A DNA stretch of 50,466 bases from Ureibacillus thermosphaericus (GCF_012396605.1 NZ_JAAXPW010000025.1:1-50466); one strand, 5' to 3'. Positions 38,648-50,196 are shown, counted from the stretch's first letter. Program-made: numbers and translations. The notes: generated by a model not told the origin, from the letters alone.

Positions 38648-40699
38648 ATGAATCGAATATTTCGATACACCATACTTTATTTGTTAATTTTTCTTGTGGT
38701 GATAGGTATTTTCGGTACCTTTAATGGAGGTGCAACGCCTTCAAAGGAATTAACGTATGATGAGTTTATTAATGCTTTAGAGACAGGGAAAATAAAATCG
38801 TTAAATATTCAGCCAGATGCGGGTGTTCTAGTTGGTGAAGGTGAGTTAACAGGAAATGAAGAACAAACTTTCACTGTAAACCTTCCTCAAAACAACCCGG
38901 CGCTGATGGAGAAGATAGACAATGCAATTAAAAATTCGAAAATAAGTTTTATACCAGCCCCTGAATCGAGCGCATGGGTTCAATTCTTCACGGGAATCAT
39001 TCCATTCATTATCATTATCATTTTATTCTTCTTCCTCTTGAGTCAAACTCAAGGCGGAGGCAATAAAGTGATGAACTTCGGTAAAAGTAAAGCGAAACTT
39101 TATGATTCTGAAAAGAAAAAAGTTCGCTTTGATGACGTTGCAGGGGCAGATGAAGAGAAGGCCGAATTGGTAGAAGTAGTGGAATTCTTAAAAGACCATC
39201 GCAAGTTTACAGAAATGGGGGCACGTATTCCGAAAGGTATTTTATTAGTAGGTCCTCCAGGTACTGGTAAAACATTGCTTGCTAGGGCTGTTGCTGGAGA
39301 AGCTGGTGTTCCTTTCTTCTCTATTTCCGGTTCCGACTTCGTAGAAATGTTTGTCGGTGTCGGTGCGTCCCGCGTTCGTGACTTATTTGAAAATGCGAAG
39401 AAAAACGCGCCATGTATCATCTTTATTGATGAGATTGATGCGGTTGGACGACAACGTGGTGCGGGTCTTGGCGGAGGTCACGATGAGCGTGAACAAACAT
39501 TGAATCAATTGCTAGTTGAAATGGACGGTTTTGGTGTAAATGAAGGAATTATCATTATCGCTGCTACAAACCGACCAGATATTTTAGATAAAGCTTTATT
39601 ACGTCCTGGTCGCTTTGACCGACAAATTACTGTTGGATACCCAGATGTAAAAGGTCGAGAAGCGATTCTGAAAGTTCATGCGCGCAATAAACGATTGGCG
39701 GAAGAAGTAGATTTAAAAGCTGTTGCCCAAAGAACTCCAGGTTTTGCTGGTGCAGATTTAGAAAACTTATTAAATGAAGCAGCCTTAGTTGCTACACGTA
39801 AAGGGAAACGAAAAATTTATATGGATGATATCGATGAAGCAAGTGACCGAGTGATTGCCGGTCCAGCGAAAACGAGCCGTACTTATACACCAAAAGAGAA
39901 AAAACTCGTTGCATATCACGAAGCAGGTCACGTTGTCATCGGTTTAACGCTTGATTCTGCTGAAAAAGTTCATAAAGTAACCATTGTTCCGCGAGGCCAA
40001 GCGGGCGGTTATGCTATCATGCTTCCGAAAGAAGAACGTTTCTTCCAAACGAAAGAAGAATTGCTTGATCGCATTACTGGTTTGCTTGGTGGTCGCGCGG
40101 CAGAGGAAATTGTATTAGGAGAAGTATCCACTGGTGCTCATAACGACTTCCAAAAAGTAACGAATATTGCTCGCCGAATGGTTACAGAGTTTGGTATGAG
40201 CGAAAAGCTTGGCCAACTTCAATTTGGATCATCACAAGGTGGAAATGTATTTTTAGGTCGAGATTTTAATACAGACCAAAATTACTCAGAAGCCATCGCT
40301 TTTGAAATCGATAAAGAAATGCAAAAAATTGTGAATGAGCAATATGAACGAGCGAAACGCATATTGACAGAGAAGCGTGATTTGCTAGATTTAATCGCTC
40401 AAGCTTTATTGGAGCATGAAACATTAAATGCTGAGCAAATCGAACACTTACGTGATTACGGATGCCTTCCAGAAAAAACAGAAGAAGAAGAAGCTGAGAC
40501 AATCAAAATCACAACAGTAGAGCCGAAGCAAGCTGACGACGAGAACAAAGAGAGTGAAGAGCCTAAAGAAGTTACTGTAGAAAAATCTGGCTCTGCTCAA
40601 ATTCATCAAGAGGCAGCTGGTGAAGAAAAAGCTCCGACAACAGATGATTTACCTAAAGAAAATTCTACGGATAGTTTGAATGAAGGCAAAAAGGAATAA
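38648..40699 (+). CDS. ftsH: ATP-dependent zinc metalloprotease FtsH
   Basis: A 683-residue membrane-bound AAA+ protease acting in membrane-protein quality control and sporulation. Two membrane helices (about 7-26 and 113-133) flank a small extracytoplasmic domain. Walker A GPPGTGKT is at 202-209, Walker B is [11 protein letters not shown], and the zinc site HEAGH is at 424-428. An acidic, low-complexity tail follows about residue 610. The frame opens at GTG 38633, but that lies in the ribosome site; GAGGAGG at 38635-38641 sets the start at ATG 38648, matching MNRIFRYT. Confidence 0.97.
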   Translation: MNRIFRYTILYLLIFLVVIGIFGTFNGGATPSKELTYDEFINALETGKIKSLNIQPDAGVLVGEGELTGNEEQTFTVNLPQNNPALMEKIDNAIKNSKISFIPAPESSAWVQFFTGIIPFIIIIILFFFLLSQTQGGGNKVMNFGKSKAKLYDSEKKKVRFDDVAGADEEKAELVEVVEFLKDHRKFTEMGARIPKGILLVGPPGTGKTLLARAVAGEAGVPFFSISGSDFVEMFVGVGASRVRDLFENAKKNAPCIIFIDEIDAVGRQRGAGLGGGHDEREQTLNQLLVEMDGFGVNEGIIIIAATNRPDILDKALLRPGRFDRQITVGYPDVKGREAILKVHARNKRLAEEVDLKAVAQRTPGFAGADLENLLNEAALVATRKGKRKIYMDDIDEASDRVIAGPAKTSRTYTPKEKKLVAYHEAGHVVIGLTLDSAEKVHKVTIVPRGQAGGYAIMLPKEERFFQTKEELLDRITGLLGGRAAEEIVLGEVSTGAHNDFQKVTNIARRMVTEFGMSEKLGQLQFGSSQGGNVFLGRDFNTDQNYSEAIAFEIDKEMQKIVNEQYERAKRILTEKRDLLDLIAQALLEHETLNAEQIEHLRDYGCLPEKTEEEEAETIKITTVEPKQADDENKESEEPKEVTVEKSGSAQIHQEAAGEEKAPTTDDLPKENSTDSLNEGKKE

Positions 40700-40711
40700 T
40701 GAATACTTGAT

Positions 40712-40748
40712 AAAAGTAGTGTCAGAAATTTTCTGATGCTACTTTTTT
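40712..40748 (+). terminator. Terminator after ftsH
   Basis: 15-bp stem AAAAGTAGTGTCAGA/TCTGATGCTACTTTT (two G-T pairs) followed by TT. Confidence 0.9.
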
Positions 40749-40766
40749 CGTTACAGGTTAATCTTT

Positions 40767-40796
40767 TTGAGGTAACTGCATGCAATATGGTATGAT
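40767..40796 (+). promoter_or_regulatory. coaX promoter
   Basis: TTGAGG (40767-40772), 18 bp, extended -10 TG-G-TATGAT (40788-40796). Confidence 0.6.
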
Positions 40797-40825
40797 TTCA
40801 TCAAACGAAAATGGAAGTGGTTTTA

Positions 40826-41593
40826 GTGATATTAGTCATTGACGTAGGAAACTCAAAAATTTCTGTAGGAGTTTATCAAGATGAGCAATTGATTCATCAT
40901 TGGAAAATGGAGACGGAGAAAAATAAAACTTCCGATGAATATGCAATGCATTTATATGCCTTTTTTAACTATGCTGGAATCGCCTTTAGCGATATTCGTG
41001 GCATTATTATTTCTTCCGTTGTCCCTCCTATTATGTATGTATTAGAAGAAATGTGCCGAAATTATTTTCACATTAAACCCCTTGTCGTAGGGCCTGGCAT
41101 CAAAACAGGATTAAACATCGCTTGTGATAATCCGCGGGAAGTGGGTACAGACCGAATTGTCAATGCAGTTGCTGCCGTACATGAATATGGCACAAGGCCG
41201 CTTATTGTAGTAGACTTTGGGACGGCTATTACTTTTAGTTACATAAATGAGAAAGGGCATTATATGGGAGGGGCCATAACTCCTGGCGTAAGGATTTCTT
41301 TGGATGCACTATTTACAAAGGCATCCAAATTGCCACGAGTAGAAATTACAAAGCCGTTTGACATTATCGGAAAAAATACAATCACCTCCATTCAATCGGG
41401 AGTTTTTTATGGCTTTATTGGCATGGTTGAGGGAATTGTAAGCCGTATGAAAGAGCAAAGTAAGATTGAACCTTTAGTTATTGCAACTGGAGGTCTTGCA
41501 GAATTTTTTTCAAATGAGACAAAACTTATTGATGTAGTAGACAAGTTTTTAACTTTAAAAGGTTTATATATCATTTACAAAAGAAATCATTAA
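40826..41593 (+). CDS. coaX: Type III pantothenate kinase
   Basis: A 255-residue ASKHA-fold kinase catalysing the first step of CoA synthesis, insensitive to CoA feedback. The nucleotide loop is DVGNSK (6-11), where the family usually has DVGNTN. Other signatures are the pantothenate-site [20 protein letters not shown], and the dimer-interface GGAITPGV. The frame is open to ATG 40811; GGAAGTGG at 40813-40820 and alignment of MILVIDVGN with the usual N-terminus favour GTG 40826. hslO follows 16 bp later. Confidence 0.93.
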   Translation: MILVIDVGNSKISVGVYQDEQLIHHWKMETEKNKTSDEYAMHLYAFFNYAGIAFSDIRGIIISSVVPPIMYVLEEMCRNYFHIKPLVVGPGIKTGLNIACDNPREVGTDRIVNAVAAVHEYGTRPLIVVDFGTAITFSYINEKGHYMGGAITPGVRISLDALFTKASKLPRVEITKPFDIIGKNTITSIQSGVFYGFIGMVEGIVSRMKEQSKIEPLVIATGGLAEFFSNETKLIDVVDKFLTLKGLYIIYKRNH

Positions 41594-41609
41594 AGAGAGG
41601 AAATTTGTT

Positions 41610-42497
41610 ATGGAAGATTATTTAGTAAAAGCTTTAGGATTTGATGGAAAAGTTCGTGCATATGCGGTGCGTTCAACGAATACTGTTGGGGAAGCACAAA
41701 AAAGACATAATACATGGCCTACCGCTACTGCTGCCCTAGGTCGCGCATTGACTGCTGGAGCTATGATGGGATCAATGATGAATGCCGATGATAAGATTAC
41801 AATCAAAATCGAAGGTGGGGGTCCAATCGGTATTATATTGATAGATGCAAACGGAAAAGGAGAAGTAAGGGGATATGTCACGAACCCACAAACTCATTTC
41901 CCGTTAAATGAAGTTGGAAAACTAGATGTACGTCGTGCAGTTGGAACGAATGGAAACATTACGATTGTAAAAGACTTAGGTTTGAGAGAAATGTTTACAG
42001 GTCAAACCCCAATCGTTTCAGGAGAAATTGCTGAAGACTTCACTTATTATTATGCAGTATCAGAACAAGTTCCTTCATCAGTAGGATTAGGTGTACTGGT
42101 AAACACGGATAATTCCGTACTTGCAGCTGGAGGATTTATTATTCAATTATTACCAGGATGCGATGAAGAAACGATTGAAACAATTGAAAACCACTTAAAA
42201 TCCGTTGAACCGATTTCGAAAATGATTGAAAAAGGCTATACCCCTGAACAAATATTAGATGCAGTATTAGGAGAGGGAAATGTAAAAGTGTTAGAAACTA
42301 TGCCTGTTCAATTTAACTGTGGATGTTCAAAAGAGCGTTTTGGAGTGGCTATTAAGTCACTAGGTGTACAAGAAATTCAAGAAATGATTGATGAAGATGG
42401 AGGAGCAGAAGCAGAGTGCCACTTCTGTTTAGAAAAATATCATTATAGCCAAGAGGAGCTAGAAGGTTTTATCCGTGAGATCGAGGCAAAAAATTAA
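41610..42497 (+). CDS. hslO: Redox-regulated chaperone Hsp33
   Basis: A 295-residue holdase chaperone switched on by oxidation. The C-terminal redox switch has zinc ligands C237 and C239 (NCGCSKER) and C270 and C273 (CHFC), all present, so the switch should be functional. AGAGAGGAAA precedes the ATG. It is located between coaX and yacD as in B. subtilis, and its end overlaps yacD by 23 bp. Confidence 0.96.
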   Translation: MEDYLVKALGFDGKVRAYAVRSTNTVGEAQKRHNTWPTATAALGRALTAGAMMGSMMNADDKITIKIEGGGPIGIILIDANGKGEVRGYVTNPQTHFPLNEVGKLDVRRAVGTNGNITIVKDLGLREMFTGQTPIVSGEIAEDFTYYYAVSEQVPSSVGLGVLVNTDNSVLAAGGFIIQLLPGCDEETIETIENHLKSVEPISKMIEKGYTPEQILDAVLGEGNVKVLETMPVQFNCGCSKERFGVAIKSLGVQEIQEMIDEDGGAEAECHFCLEKYHYSQEELEGFIREIEAKN

Positions 42498-43422
42498 CCA
42501 ACCTACGACTCAACATACGCCACTATCAAAACGCCGATTAAAAACAAAACCTGTACTCACATTACTTGCGATTTTATTTGTTGGGAATATTTTTTGGTTT
42601 GTTCTTTGGTTATTTGCATTAGGTGGAGATGAAGAAGTTGGCGACGATGAAACTATCGTCGCTAGCGTTGATGGTGAAAATATTACTCGCCTGCAATGGA
42701 TGGCTGAAATGGAACGTTATTATGGAAAAGATACATTGCAGCGCATGGTGAATCAAAAAGTAATGGAAAAGGCTGCGAAAGAATATAGCATTGACGTGAC
42801 TGAGGATGAAATTGATTTAGAGCTATCCCTTATGGTTTCTTCCAGCGAAATGGATTCAACGTTGCAACAATTAGGAGAGAAGGAACTTAAAGAGCAAATT
42901 AAGTCCCAGCTGATTTTAGAGAAAGTATTAACAAAAGATATTATTATTGATGAAAAAGAGCTTGAATCTTATTATGAAGAAAATGAATCGTTATATAATA
43001 TTCCAACGACGTACCGAGCAAAATTAATTGTTGTGAATACGAAAGATGAAGCAGAAAGTGTTTTAAAAGAACTGAATGAAGGTTCTGATTTTTCGGTATT
43101 AGCTCGGGAACGTTCTGTTGAACAAGTTTCGGCAAGTCTCGGGGGAGATATTGGCTATATTACGAATCAATCCAATGTAGATCCAGCTATACTGAAAGCG
43201 CTTCAAAAACTAAATAAAAATGAAATTAGCAAGCCTGTTTTATTAAGAGACGGCCGATATGGAATTGTTCAATTACATGAAAAAATGGAAGGAAGATCTT
43301 TCCCTTATGGAGAGGTAAAAGATCATATTAAAAGGGGGTTAGCGATGGAGCAACTGTCATCATCCATTACCCCGGAAATGTTTTGGAAAGAATTTGATGT
43401 GACATGGTTCTATGGTGAATAA
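42475..43422 (+). CDS. yacD: Membrane-anchored parvulin-type peptidyl-prolyl isomerase (YacD)
   Basis: A 315-residue PrsA-like foldase. A basic N-terminus is followed by one membrane helix (about 27-49) without a lipobox cysteine, so it is anchored by the helix rather than as a lipoprotein. A SurA/PrsA-type helical region spans about 60-165, then a PpiC domain at about 180-275 ([26 protein letters not shown]). GTG start with GAAGG about 9 bp upstream, overlapping hslO by 23 bp. It likely assists folding of exported proteins. Confidence 0.88.
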   Translation: MRSRQKINQPTTQHTPLSKRRLKTKPVLTLLAILFVGNIFWFVLWLFALGGDEEVGDDETIVASVDGENITRLQWMAEMERYYGKDTLQRMVNQKVMEKAAKEYSIDVTEDEIDLELSLMVSSSEMDSTLQQLGEKELKEQIKSQLILEKVLTKDIIIDEKELESYYEENESLYNIPTTYRAKLIVVNTKDEAESVLKELNEGSDFSVLARERSVEQVSASLGGDIGYITNQSNVDPAILKALQKLNKNEISKPVLLRDGRYGIVQLHEKMEGRSFPYGEVKDHIKRGLAMEQLSSSITPEMFWKEFDVTWFYGE

Positions 43423-43459
43423 TGATTAAAAATTTTACAAATTTTCACTCTCATTTTCA

Positions 43460-43489
43460 TTGACAACAAACGATTAGTAGGGTTAATAT
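43460..43489 (+). promoter_or_regulatory. cysK promoter candidate
   Basis: Consensus TTGACA (43460-43465), 18 bp, weak -10 TAATAT (43484-43489). No S-box riboswitch features are seen. Confidence 0.5.
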
Positions 43490-43541
43490 TAAAACAAGAA
43501 AAACCTATAAAAATAGTCGGTATTATGAAAGGGGAACCGTG

Positions 43542-44471
43542 ATGAGTAAATTATATAATTCTATTACAGAATTAGTTGGTCGCACACCAATCGTGAAGTT
43601 AAACCATGCTACAACTGAAGATGAAGGAACTGTTTGGGTAAAATTAGAATATTTTAATCCAGGAAGCTCTGTTAAAGATCGTATTGCTTTAGCGATGATT
43701 GAAGCGGCAGAAAGAGATGGACGACTAAAACCAGGTGGCACAATTATTGAACCAACTTCAGGAAACACTGGAATTGGACTTGCGATGATTGCAGCAGCAA
43801 AAGGTTATCGCGCTATTTTAGTAATGCCTGAAACTATGAGTATTGAACGCCGTAAATTACTTCGTGCATATGGTGCTGAATTAGTATTAACACCTGGTCC
43901 TGAAGGAATGAAAGGTGCAATTGCTAAAGCAACAGCACTTGCAGAAGAAAATGGTTATTTCATGCCACAACAATTTGAAAACCCTGCAAATGCAGAAATC
44001 CACCGCTTAACAACAGGTCCGGAAATAGTGGAAGCATTTGAAGGTGTGCAATTAGACGCATTTGTTGCTGGGGTAGGTACAGGTGGTACAATCACAGGTG
44101 CAGGTGCTGTATTAAAAGAAAAATATCCAAACATTGAAATTATTGCAGTTGAACCGAAAGACTCTCCGGTTTTATCTGGCGGAAATCCAGGTTCCCATAA
44201 AATTCAGGGTATTGGAGCAGGTTTCGTACCAAAAGTGTTAAATACAGAAATTTACGATTCTGTATTCCAAGTTGATAATGAAACAGCATTCGAAACAGCT
44301 CGTAAAGTAGGTCGTGAAGAAGGTATTTTATGCGGTATTTCATCAGGTGCTGCTATTCACGCTGCAATTCAAACTGCAAAACGTTTAGGCAAAGGTTCTA
44401 ACGTATTAGCGATTGTTCCATCTAATGGTGAACGCTATTTATCAACAGCTTTATACAATTTCGAAGACTAA
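43542..44471 (+). CDS. cysK: Cysteine synthase A
   Basis: A 309-residue PLP enzyme making cysteine from O-acetylserine and sulfide. The PLP lysine is K45 (GSSVKDR), with [11 protein letters not shown] and the [10 protein letters not shown] phosphate loop. In B. subtilis CysK also binds the repressor CymR to control sulfur genes. GTG 43539 and ATG 43542 are adjacent; ATG gives family length, with GAAAGGGG just upstream. Terminator directly after. The next gene in B. subtilis would be pabB, which is absent here. Confidence 0.96.
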   Translation: MSKLYNSITELVGRTPIVKLNHATTEDEGTVWVKLEYFNPGSSVKDRIALAMIEAAERDGRLKPGGTIIEPTSGNTGIGLAMIAAAKGYRAILVMPETMSIERRKLLRAYGAELVLTPGPEGMKGAIAKATALAEENGYFMPQQFENPANAEIHRLTTGPEIVEAFEGVQLDAFVAGVGTGGTITGAGAVLKEKYPNIEIIAVEPKDSPVLSGGNPGSHKIQGIGAGFVPKVLNTEIYDSVFQVDNETAFETARKVGREEGILCGISSGAAIHAAIQTAKRLGKGSNVLAIVPSNGERYLSTALYNFED

Positions 44472-44478
44472 TAAGAAA

Positions 44479-44511
44479 CGGCATTATCCTTTTGGATGAT
44501 GCCGATTTTGT
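44479..44511 (+). terminator. Terminator after cysK
   Basis: 11-bp stem CGGCATTATCC/GGATGATGCCG (one wobble) followed by ATTTTG. Confidence 0.85.
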
Positions 44512-44561
44512 TTGACGAAAAACATGTTATATGATTACACCGAATTTTAGATTTAAAAGTA

Positions 44562-44592
44562 TTGAGTGCTTTGACTTTGAAAATGATATACT
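44562..44592 (+). promoter_or_regulatory. folP extended -10 promoter
   Basis: TG-A-TATACT (44584-44592) with TTGAGT (44562-44567) 19 bp upstream. It would drive folP-folB-folK. Confidence 0.45.
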
Positions 44593-44652
44593 TGTTTAGA
44601 ATGTAATGAAGGCGAATGAGTAGTCCTCTTATTGATAAAGGAGTGTACGAAG

Positions 44653-45516
44653 ATGTTATCGAAATACAGTAAACCGTTAACAATTAATAATATAGAGCTC
44701 GATTATACAAAAGAAACTTTTGTGATGGGGATTTTAAATGTAACACCCGATTCTTTTTCTGACGGGGGAAAGTATAATTCAATCGATGCCGCAATTGCAC
44801 ATGCGAAACAGATGGTTCAGGAAGGTGCGAAGATTATTGATGTGGGTGGAGAATCGACACGACCTGGTTATACTCGTATTCCTGATGAAGAAGAGATTGC
44901 TCGTGTCGTGCCAGTGATTAAAGCTTTGAGAGAAGAAGTACCTGCCATTATATCAATTGATACTTACAAATCAGCGGTTGCTCGTGCGGCATTGGAAGCT
45001 GGTGCCCATATCATTAATGATATTTGGGGCGCGAAGGCAGATCCGGAAATGGCCAAAGTGGCTTTTGAATATAATGCACCTATCATTCTAATGCATAATC
45101 GAGAGAACACGAATTACAAAAATTACTTCGAAGATTTTTTAAATGATTTAAAAGAAAGTATTGATATTGTGAAAGCAGCTGGTGTTCCAGACGAGCATAT
45201 CATACTTGATCCGGGAATAGGGTTTGTGAAAAACTTGCAGCAAAGTATTGAAACGATGCAACGATTAGATGAACTTGCAGAATTGGGATACCCCGTTTTG
45301 TTGGGGACTTCGAGAAAACGAATGATTGGCACTATTTTAGATGTTCCATTACATGAAAGAGTAGAAGGTACTGCGGCGACATGTGCATATGGTGTCATGA
45401 AAGGTTGTCATATTGTTCGAGTGCATGATGTAAAAGAAATAGCAAGAACCGTGAAAATGATTGATGCATTGATGGGGAAATTTGAAGTGAAAAATGAACT
45501 TCCTGAGAGACACTAA
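44653..45516 (+). CDS. folP: Dihydropteroate synthase
   Basis: A 287-residue TIM-barrel enzyme joining pABA to dihydropterin pyrophosphate, the sulfonamide target. Signatures are NVTPDSFSDGG (29-39), DVGGESTRPG and LGTSRKR. The frame is open to TTG 44632, but AAAGGAGTG at 44637-44645 sets ATG 44653. folB and folK follow, while the pABA genes pabB-pabA-pabC that precede it in B. subtilis are absent from this locus. Confidence 0.96.
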   Translation: MLSKYSKPLTINNIELDYTKETFVMGILNVTPDSFSDGGKYNSIDAAIAHAKQMVQEGAKIIDVGGESTRPGYTRIPDEEEIARVVPVIKALREEVPAIISIDTYKSAVARAALEAGAHIINDIWGAKADPEMAKVAFEYNAPIILMHNRENTNYKNYFEDFLNDLKESIDIVKAAGVPDEHIILDPGIGFVKNLQQSIETMQRLDELAELGYPVLLGTSRKRMIGTILDVPLHERVEGTAATCAYGVMKGCHIVRVHDVKEIARTVKMIDALMGKFEVKNELPERH

Positions 45517-45535
45517 TTTCGATAGGAGGTCTATT

Positions 45536-45907
45536 ATGGACTATATACATTTGCGAGATATGCAATTTTATGGATATCACGGTGTATTACCTGAAGAAAC
45601 AATGTTAGGGCAGCGTTTTCGAGTTACAGTATCTCTTGCGGTCAATACGAAAAAGGCAGGGGAAACAGACGACCTGCAATATACAGTGAATTATGTAGAA
45701 GTGTATGAATTATGCAAATCAATCATGGAAGGAGAGCCCTTCCAATTAATTGAAGCAGCTGCAGAAACCATTGCTTCATCAATCTTACAAAAATATGAAG
45801 GACAAGTGTTTGGATGCAAAGTGGAACTAATTAAACCAGATCCACCTATTCCAGGCCATTATAAAGAAGTAGCTGTTGAAATAGTAAGGGGTCATTATGG
45901 TGAATGA
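45536..45907 (+). CDS. folB: Dihydroneopterin aldolase
   Basis: A 123-residue enzyme that cleaves dihydroneopterin to 6-hydroxymethyl-dihydropterin in folate synthesis. The core has YGYHGVLPEE (substrate glutamate), TVNYVEVYE and the GHYKEVAVEI C-terminus. GATAGGAGG at 45521-45529 is 6 bp before ATG 45536. It overlaps folK by 11 bp. Confidence 0.95.
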   Translation: MDYIHLRDMQFYGYHGVLPEETMLGQRFRVTVSLAVNTKKAGETDDLQYTVNYVEVYELCKSIMEGEPFQLIEAAAETIASSILQKYEGQVFGCKVELIKPDPPIPGHYKEVAVEIVRGHYGE

Positions 45908-46400
45908 TGTTTATTTATCTTTAGGTACAAACTTGGGAGATCGGGAAAACAATTTAAAATCTGCCATTGATTTGCTTCAAAGTAAGGAGGGGATATGGAT
46001 AAAAAAAATATCCCCAATTTACGAAACGGCTCCAGTGGGGTATGTTGATCAGCCCTCTTTTTTAAACATTGCGATTTATGCACAAACAATACTTTCACCT
46101 ATTGAATTGTTACAGACCTGTCAATTAATTGAAAATGATCTCGGTCGGGTTCGCAATATCCGCTGGGGGCCAAGAATTATTGACCTTGACATTTTATTAT
46201 TTAATAACGACAATATTGAGTCAGAGAATTTAATCATTCCACATCCTCGAATGTTTGAAAGAGCTTTCGTATTGGTTCCGCTGTTAGATATTGCATCTAA
46301 GCCATACTCGGAAAAGTTGATTCAAGCGGAGGCAGCATTAAAGAATATCAACCTTGAAAAAGAGGGCATTAAAAAGTGGAAGGATTATTTTTCTTTGTAA
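45897..46400 (+). CDS. folK: 2-amino-4-hydroxy-6-hydroxymethyldihydropteridine diphosphokinase
   Basis: A 167-residue HPPK that pyrophosphorylates the pterin for FolP. The motifs are LSLGTNLGDRENNL (near the N-terminus), FLNIAI, RWGPRIIDLDILLF (metal-binding aspartates) and IPHPRMFERAFVL. TAAGGGG is just upstream. ATG 45897 and GTG 45900 are both possible starts. It overlaps folB, so the three fol genes are translated together. In B. subtilis yazB follows; here 77 bp without a gene lead to dusB. Confidence 0.95.
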   Translation: MVNDVYLSLGTNLGDRENNLKSAIDLLQSKEGIWIKKISPIYETAPVGYVDQPSFLNIAIYAQTILSPIELLQTCQLIENDLGRVRNIRWGPRIIDLDILLFNNDNIESENLIIPHPRMFERAFVLVPLLDIASKPYSEKLIQAEAALKNINLEKEGIKKWKDYFSL

Positions 46401-46477
46401 CAATACGTATTACGACACTCGACACTATGAAGTAGTGACGGATATAAAAACACTTTTATGGAAAGGAGGTATAGGCC

Positions 46478-47494
46478 ATGGAAGAGAAAAAGCCGTTCCA
46501 AATAGGAGATATCGTGATGGCAAACCGTGTAGTACTAGCTCCAATGGCAGGAGTGAGTAACGTTGCTTTCCGGCTAACGGTTAAAGAATTCGGTGCGGGT
46601 CTTGTTTATGCTGAAATGATCAGTGATAAAGGACTTATTTTACGCAATAAAAAAACGTTAGACATGCTTTATATAGATGAAAGGGAAAAACCAATCGCCT
46701 TGCAAATCTTTGGGGGTGAAAAAGAAACCCTCGTTGAAGCGGCCAAGTTTGTAGATCAACATACGAACGCGGATATTATTGACATCAATATGGGATGCCC
46801 TGTAAATAAAATTATTAAATGTGAAGCAGGAGCGAAGTGGTTACTGAATCCGGATAAAGTGTATGAAATGGTAGCGGCAGTTGTTGATGCGGTGGAGAAA
46901 CCGGTGACGGTAAAAATGCGGATTGGTTGGGATGATGAACACATTTTTGCTGTTGAAAATGCCCAAGCGATTGAAAGAGCTGGCGGCAGTGCTGTAGCCG
47001 TTCATGGTCGTACAAGGGTTCAAATGTACGAAGGGAAAGCGAATTGGGAAATCATTCGCCAAGTGAAGGAAAATGTAAACATTCCTGTAATCGGTAATGG
47101 CGATGTAGAAACTCCACAAGATGCAAAACGAATGTTGGATGAGACGGGTGTAGACGCGGTGATGATTGGTCGAGCTGCGTTAGGAAATCCATGGATGATC
47201 TATCAAACCGTACAGTACCTCGAAACAGGTGAGTTAAAACCAGAGCCATCTGTTCAGGAAAAAATAGACGTTTGTTTATTACACTTTGATCGTTTGATAA
47301 AATTAAAAGGTGAATTTGTTGCCGTACGTGAAATGCGTAAACATGCAGCTTGGTATTTAAAAGGGATTCGTGGCAATGGCATTATCCGTAATGCGATTAA
47401 TCAAGTTGAAACAGCCGAAGAATTGCGTGCAATTTTAAATAACGTGGTTGAACAAAGTAGAGAGCAACAAGAACGAGAGATGCATGTTGTGTGA
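46478..47494 (+). CDS. dusB: tRNA-dihydrouridine synthase
   Basis: A 338-residue FMN-dependent TIM-barrel enzyme reducing uridines in tRNA. The FMN/substrate motifs are LAPMAGVSN (20-28), the catalytic cysteine C107 in NMGCP, and VHGRTR. GAAAGGAGG precedes the ATG. The subfamily (DusB-like) is assigned by Bacillales position and similarity; which uridine is modified is not shown. Transcribed towards the minus-strand DinB-family gene, with a shared hairpin between. Confidence 0.94.
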   Translation: MEEKKPFQIGDIVMANRVVLAPMAGVSNVAFRLTVKEFGAGLVYAEMISDKGLILRNKKTLDMLYIDEREKPIALQIFGGEKETLVEAAKFVDQHTNADIIDINMGCPVNKIIKCEAGAKWLLNPDKVYEMVAAVVDAVEKPVTVKMRIGWDDEHIFAVENAQAIERAGGSAVAVHGRTRVQMYEGKANWEIIRQVKENVNIPVIGNGDVETPQDAKRMLDETGVDAVMIGRAALGNPWMIYQTVQYLETGELKPEPSVQEKIDVCLLHFDRLIKLKGEFVAVREMRKHAAWYLKGIRGNGIIRNAINQVETAEELRAILNNVVEQSREQQEREMHVV

Positions 47495-47535
47495 AAACTA
47501 ATGGTTACGATTATTGTGAAGCGCTTAATTAAGCA

Positions 47536-47568
47536 ATATAAAAAGCCGTCTCAACAACTGAGGCGGCT
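47536..47568 (-). terminator. Hairpin between dusB and the DinB-family gene
   Basis: Stem AGCCGTCTCA/TGAGGCGGCT (one G-T pair). The T run (TTTTTATA) follows on the minus strand, so it mainly ends the DinB-family gene, though it may also stop dusB transcripts. Confidence 0.78.
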
Positions 47569-47586
47569 TATCCTGAATTGGTAAGA

Positions 47587-48063
47587 TTATGCGTTTGATT
47601 GTTCCTTTGTTGGTCCCATGACACCCGGTACAGGTAGGCCAGCTTGTCTTAATAATACTTGCATCTGTGCTCTGTGATGAGTTTGATGATCAATAAGCAT
47701 GCGTAGTACTGCTCCAATCGCAGTAGGTTGTCCAATCATATCCACTTCTTTTTCTAATGAACTATCATCTAGTTTCTTAACCGCATTTACAACTTCTTCG
47801 TTTACTTTTTTATATTCGTCAATGATTTCTTTCATTGTAGTTGGCGGTGTAGATGGATTGATTTGGACATTTAGTGATTGCCCTATTAATCCGCAAAAGA
47901 ATAAAGGGGCATTTGTTAAGTGCCAGCTTAAAAATTCAAGAGAATTATGACCTTCAACAATAGCAACATACTTTTTATCTTCCGTAATGGATTCCATAAT
48001 TGCTATAGTACCCGCACTATTGTGTTGCCAATCTTTTATAAAATCGTCTATTTTACGATACAT
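47587..48063 (-). CDS. DinB/YfiT family putative metalloenzyme
   Basis: A 158-residue four-helix-bundle protein of the DinB/YfiT-like superfamily. The likely metal triad is H48 (LSWHLT), H126 and H130 (LIDHQTHHRAQ), in the usual family spacing. Members include damage-induced proteins of unknown activity and thiol transferases (bacillithiol, mycothiol); nothing here picks one. Ribosome site GAGAGGTG on the minus strand. It is oriented against its neighbours and is not part of the B. subtilis order between dusB and lysS, so it looks like an insertion. It has its own terminator. Confidence 0.85.
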   Translation of the reverse strand: MYRKIDDFIKDWQHNSAGTIAIMESITEDKKYVAIVEGHNSLEFLSWHLTNAPLFFCGLIGQSLNVQINPSTPPTTMKEIIDEYKKVNEEVVNAVKKLDDSSLEKEVDMIGQPTAIGAVLRMLIDHQTHHRAQMQVLLRQAGLPVPGVMGPTKEQSNA

Positions 48064-48252
48064 GGAAACACCTCTCTCAAAAAGTTGAATCTTTTATCTG
48101 AATATAAGAACATTATATACAAAAGTAGAAAAATTACCCTAATCAAAAATATAAGGGAACTAAAAAAATCTTTCAAAAATGATGAAGAGAAGATAGAAAT
48201 TGTGTACAATAGATACATTGTGGACTATGAACAGAACGTTTTAAAATTATGA

Positions 48253-49755
<1,503 letters not shown>

Positions 49756-49790
49756 TTAGCTGGTTATAGAAAATCATTAGTTCAATCTAT

Positions 49791-49825
49791 GGCTGTCTAG
49801 AAAATCTCTAGACAGCCAACTTTTT
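49791..49825 (+). terminator. Terminator after lysS
   Basis: Perfect 11-bp stem GGCTGTCTAGA/TCTAGACAGCC, then AACTTTTT. Arms identical to the hairpin after rsmI (8678-8704). Confidence 0.9.
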
Positions 49826-50084
49826 ATAGACATGAAAGATGAAATCCTTAATCGCTTTCATTCAACGTAATTTTTTGTATTCCTAAATCTGTGGTTATTG
49901 TTGATTCATTAGTCTAATTCTTTTCTTACATCAGAATAGTGTGGGAGTTTTACATTATTTGATTTTATTTAGAGACCTTATATCATTTTTAGTTCAATGA
50001 TATAAGGGGATATTGTTTTCAAACAATAAAAAAATTAAATGTAAAATAATTTATAACGCTAGATAAAAAATGTTGAAAAATATG
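49826..50084. other. Gene-free region before the rrn promoters
   Basis: About 260 bp. It holds a perfect 12-bp hairpin, CCTTATATCATT (49976-49987) with AATGATATAAGG (49996-50007) and loop TTTAGTTC, without a T run on either strand. Two short minus-strand frames (49848-49913 and 49909-49968) look protein-like but are too short to call. Confidence 0.5.
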
Positions 50085-50112
50085 TTGACATTTGATTAGG
50101 TAAGGTGATAAT
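50085..50112 (+). promoter_or_regulatory. rrn promoter P1
   Basis: TTGACA (50085-50090), 16 bp, GATAAT (50107-50112). Confidence 0.75.
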
Positions 50113-50196
50113 ATATAAAAGCTGTCGCTAAGAGAAAGTAATTCTAATAAAGATCTTAACGAAAGTGATAAAAAATGAAAAAATCCAAAAAAGTTG

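Noticed and set aside
47947-48252. 101-codon plus-strand frame overlapping the DinB-family gene
   Set aside because: Half is antisense to a better-supported gene, with no ribosome site and low-complexity K/N/I composition in the remainder.
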